From: Nocardia cyriacigeorgica NBRC 100375 | GTDB taxonomy: Bacteria; Actinomycetota; Actinomycetes; Mycobacteriales; Mycobacteriaceae | DNA: 45,239 nucleotides | NCBI RefSeq assembly: GCF_000308555.1 | Contig: NZ_BAFY01000251.1 | Span: 1 to 45,239, forward strand | Direction: 5' to 3' | In this document: piece by piece, positions 45,044 to 45,239 of the stretch | Position numbering within the stretch: position 1 is the first letter of the stretch | Layout: each line of letters starts with the position of its first letter | Notes under the pieces: model-generated | The model's input: only the letters and a program-made list of their open reading frames with translations | Database searches by the model: none | What the model was told of the DNA's origin: nothing | Translations under genes and position numbers: made by a program

Positions 45044-45239
45044 GTGAATTCGCCCTACGAGAGCCCTCACGGCGATGACCCGAACGCCCGCACGCAGCGC
45101 AGCCCACAACCAGGCCCGAACCCACGTCCGATGGGGCCGCCTCCCGGCCGCCCCGGTGCTCCCGGCGGTCCGCGTCCGCAGGTGAGCGGCCCCCGCCCCG
45201 GTGCGGGTGGACCGCGCCCGGGTGCGCCGATGCCGGGCC
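45044..45239 (+). CDS. Start of a PonA1-like PBP gene, cut by the window edge
   Basis: GTG at 45044 after TTGGAGATCTTGTCA. The visible 65 codons encode a Pro/Gly/Arg-rich cytoplasmic N-terminus (PRPMGPPPGRPGAPGGPRP), characteristic of actinobacterial PonA1 before its membrane helix. The position after DUF5318 is that of ponA1 in M. tuberculosis. No catalytic domain is in view, so the call rests on position and composition. Confidence 0.6.
   Translation, partial: MNSPYESPHGDDPNARTQRSPQPGPNPRPMGPPPGRPGAPGGPRPQVSGPRPGAGGPRPGAPMPG

Overview
The window is a high-GC actinobacterial chromosome segment, most likely Nocardia or a close relative (Mycobacteriales). Supporting this are many GTG starts, F420-type enzymes (LLM and Ddn/DUF385 families), menC, inositol-1-phosphate synthase, an LpqY-SugABC-like sugar importer and a glucosylglycerate hydrolase. 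The right end, ino1 - PadR - DUF1707 proteins - DUF5318 - ponA, matches from memory the M. tuberculosis Rv0046c-Rv0050 order near the origin. Assignments rest on reading the sequence and remembered family motifs; no search was run.

Layout. (1) 1-4572: a tightly coupled plus-strand cassette of a ThDP enzyme, an SRPBCC protein, a ketosynthase-III homologue lacking the usual His, and a HisC-like aminotransferase. It looks like a small orphan biosynthetic cluster. A 15-bp hairpin buries the ribosome-binding site of its first gene. (2) 4661-6220: a small hypothetical, a truncated ynfA remnant and an NmrA-like protein. (3) 6291-9381 (minus): the most striking locus. Two TIGR04222-like membrane proteins with Gly/Cys-only C-terminal tails are co-transcribed with a DUF692/MNIO iron oxidase and a small partner protein, suggesting post-translational modification of membrane-anchored Cys tails. 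(4) 9491-20368: metabolism and envelope genes (glucosylglycerate hydrolase, SDR, lipoprotein deacetylase, leuS with a possible T-box leader, SdpI-like protein, GH25 lysozyme behind a CRP-like site, PhoX) and two tiny genes. (5) 20556-25325: an XRE regulator, an MFS pump with a SnoaL-like protein, a Ddn-like protein, a RelE/Phd toxin-antitoxin pair and a duplicated His-rich protein.

(6) 25498-31762: a polar amino-acid ABC importer with fused binding protein and permease, an LLM oxidoreductase, a SugC-like ATPase, a small membrane protein and menC. (7) 31892-36859: a TIGR04338 metallohydrolase, a DUF2786 protein, and lpqY-sugA-sugB-like genes whose likely ATPase lies 3.3 kb away. (8) 36868-45239: a PonA1-like bifunctional penicillin-binding protein, two GyrI-like effector-binding proteins, a strong bidirectional terminator, ino1 and its PadR neighbour with a clear palindromic operator, two DUF1707 paralogues, DUF5318, and the start of a second gene resembling ponA1.

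No rRNA, tRNA, CRISPR array, insertion sequence or prophage was seen. All gaps without a gene are under 300 bases; the larger ones are described with the neighbouring genes.
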